A stretch of DNA of 64,000 nucleotides, from NCBI RefSeq assembly GCF_009762775.1, contig NZ_CP046401.1:1612001-1676000 (forward strand). Reading direction: 5' to 3'. Shown here piece after piece: positions 63,047 to 64,000 of this stretch (positions are counted from its first letter, which is position 1; each line of letters opens with the position of its first letter). The notes below the pieces were generated by a model that saw only the letters and a list, made by a program, of their open reading frames with translations, was not told where the DNA came from and made no database searches. This DNA comes from Maribellus comscasis (GTDB lineage Bacteria > Bacteroidota > Bacteroidia > Bacteroidales > Prolixibacteraceae). Position numbers and translations under genes: made by a program.

Positions 63047-64000
63047 CTATTCACTAATTTCCCCTCGTAAGCTTTTATTGAGATACATTTTTATTTCATT
63101 GCCCGACAACCCTTGTCCCAACAAAAACATCATCTTTGTGATGGCTGCTTCTGTAGTCATATCTCTACCCGAAACAACACCAGCATTCAAAAGTTCCAAA
63201 CTTGTTTCGTATTGCCCCATAGAAACCTTTCCTCCCTCACATTGTGTAATATTCAAAAAAACAATGCCTTTTTTTATTGCTCTCTTTATACAATTAATCA
63301 GCCACCGCGAAGTCGGTACATTGCCTGAACCAAAGGTCTCCAGCACAACACCTTTCAATCCATGAGTGTTCAAAATTGAATTAAACACGTTTCGATTAAC
63401 CCCGGGAAACATTTTCAAAATTACAACATTATCATCAAACATTGTACTTACTTTCAAAATCCCCTTGTTTTCAGGATAATAAATATACTCGGGGCTAAAC
63501 CGAATGTCAACCCCTGCAGTTGCTAAAACAGGATAGTTCACCGAGGTAAAGGCACTAAATTGCTCAGCATCTCTTTTTATTGTACGGTTTCCCCGAAATA
63601 GTTTAAAATCAAAATAAATACAGACTTCCGGTACCATACATCTCCCATTCTTACGTGCTGCTGCAATCTCAACCGATGTGATTAAATTTTCTTTTCCGTC
63701 GGTTCTCAAAGTACCTATTGGAAGCTGCGAACCAGTTAAAATAATAGGCTTATCCAGATTCTCAAACATAAAACTCAATGCGGAAGCTGTATACGCCATA
63801 GTATCGGTTCCGTGTAATATTACAAAACCATCAAATGAATTATAATTTTTCTCTATGGTTTTAGCTATTTTTACCCAAACAGCCGGATTCATATTTGATG
63901 AATCGAGCACCGGATTGAGAATAACTGTTTTAATGTTATAATTAAACTTATTCAGTTCAGGAACTTCATCGGTTATTTGATCAAATTTTACGGGAGCAAG
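63047..64000 (-). CDS. ansA: Type I L-asparaginase, 5' end outside the window
   Basis: Hydrolyses asparagine to aspartate and ammonia. Motifs: 'GFVILHGTDTMAYTASALSFM' (second catalytic Thr in HGTDT), 'ILTGSQLPIGTLRTDGKENLITSVEIA' and 'FGSGNVPTSRW'. The frame stays open to base 64000, where 'LAPVKFDQITDEVPELNKF' continues the N-terminal part. The first catalytic TGGTI lies beyond the edge. A GTG at 63910 is not a real start. No signal peptide can be judged, but AnsA-type sequence suggests a cytoplasmic enzyme. Confidence 0.93.
   Translation of the reverse strand, partial: LAPVKFDQITDEVPELNKFNYNIKTVILNPVLDSSNMNPAVWVKIAKTIEKNYNSFDGFVILHGTDTMAYTASALSFMFENLDKPIILTGSQLPIGTLRTDGKENLITSVEIAAARKNGRCMVPEVCIYFDFKLFRGNRTIKRDAEQFSAFTSVNYPVLATAGVDIRFSPEYIYYPENKGILKVSTMFDDNVVILKMFPGVNRNVFNSILNTHGLKGVVLETFGSGNVPTSRWLINCIKRAIKKGIVFLNITQCEGGKVSMGQYETSLELLNAGVVSGRDMTTEAAITKMMFLLGQGLSGNEIKMYLNKSLRGEISE

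Overview
The window looks like an ordinary chromosomal segment of a Bacteroidota bacterium. It is A+T-rich and has few Shine-Dalgarno sequences. Several genes carry TAnnTTTG-type -7 elements upstream, and many exported proteins have 'FAQ' or 'LSQ' signal-peptide ends. The gene content fits the group too: putative glycine-lipid acyltransferases, a long PurF paralogue, an ExbB/ExbD/ExbD operon and a TonB-plug protein. MurE carries the DNPR motif typical of meso-diaminopimelate enzymes, so a Gram-negative DAP cell wall is expected. A marine or sediment Marinilabiliales/Prolixibacteraceae-like organism is my best guess. That is inference, because no rRNA or phylogenetic marker was compared. I saw no insertion sequences, prophage or CRISPR arrays.

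Layout. Bases 1-2.2 kb hold the tail of a probable glycosidase and a minus-strand stress cluster (Dps, universal stress protein, YtxH, a small basic protein). From 2.8 to 7.5 kb there is an exported MG2-like/plug-domain protein and a subtilisin-family protease with an unusual catalytic motif. From 8.1 to 11.1 kb come tRNA-Thr, a sugar isomerase-like protein, a cyclophilin, a stand-alone MetH-activation-like protein and an acidic conserved protein. From 11.1 to 28.1 kb lies a complete, tightly packed minus-strand division and cell-wall (dcw) operon: mraZ-rsmH-ftsL-ftsI-murE-mraY-murD-ftsW-murG-murC-ftsQ-ftsA-ftsZ-ftsZ-yqeY. It is preceded by four 10-bp repeats that look like MraZ operators and ends at a strong intrinsic terminator. 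From 28.4 to 30.9 kb there is a putative glycine-lipid acyltransferase pair followed by a Nudix-like regulator with a broken Nudix box. From 31 to 37.8 kb (minus) come a long-form PurF, a SPOR protein, YebC, and a larE-larC-larB operon with a nickel-transporter-like gene, for the nickel-pincer cofactor. From 38 to 42.8 kb lie miaB and small metabolic genes, a ferritin-like/VIT1 fusion and an AlbA_2-domain protein. From 43 to 51.6 kb come a 1236-aa hybrid histidine kinase, alkaline phosphatase, a bile-acid-symporter-family carrier, an acyltransferase and an AlkD-like protein. From 51.6 to 64 kb there is a minimal ABC pair, a DEAD-box helicase, dprA, aroB-aroA, tadA, aspS, an ExbB/ExbD operon, tRNA-Ser and a truncated asparaginase gene.

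Most noteworthy. There are two divergent ftsZ genes in tandem. Only the downstream copy keeps the standard C-terminal FtsA-binding-type peptide. The upstream copy has a highly charged linker and a different tail, which suggests a two-FtsZ division system. The other strong signals are the 10-bp-phased MraZ-box array, the nickel-pincer biosynthesis operon without larA, the lipid acyltransferase pair next to a probably non-catalytic Nudix regulator, a subtilase with Glu at the catalytic Asp position, and a 15-bp perfect inverted repeat just upstream of the hybrid kinase.
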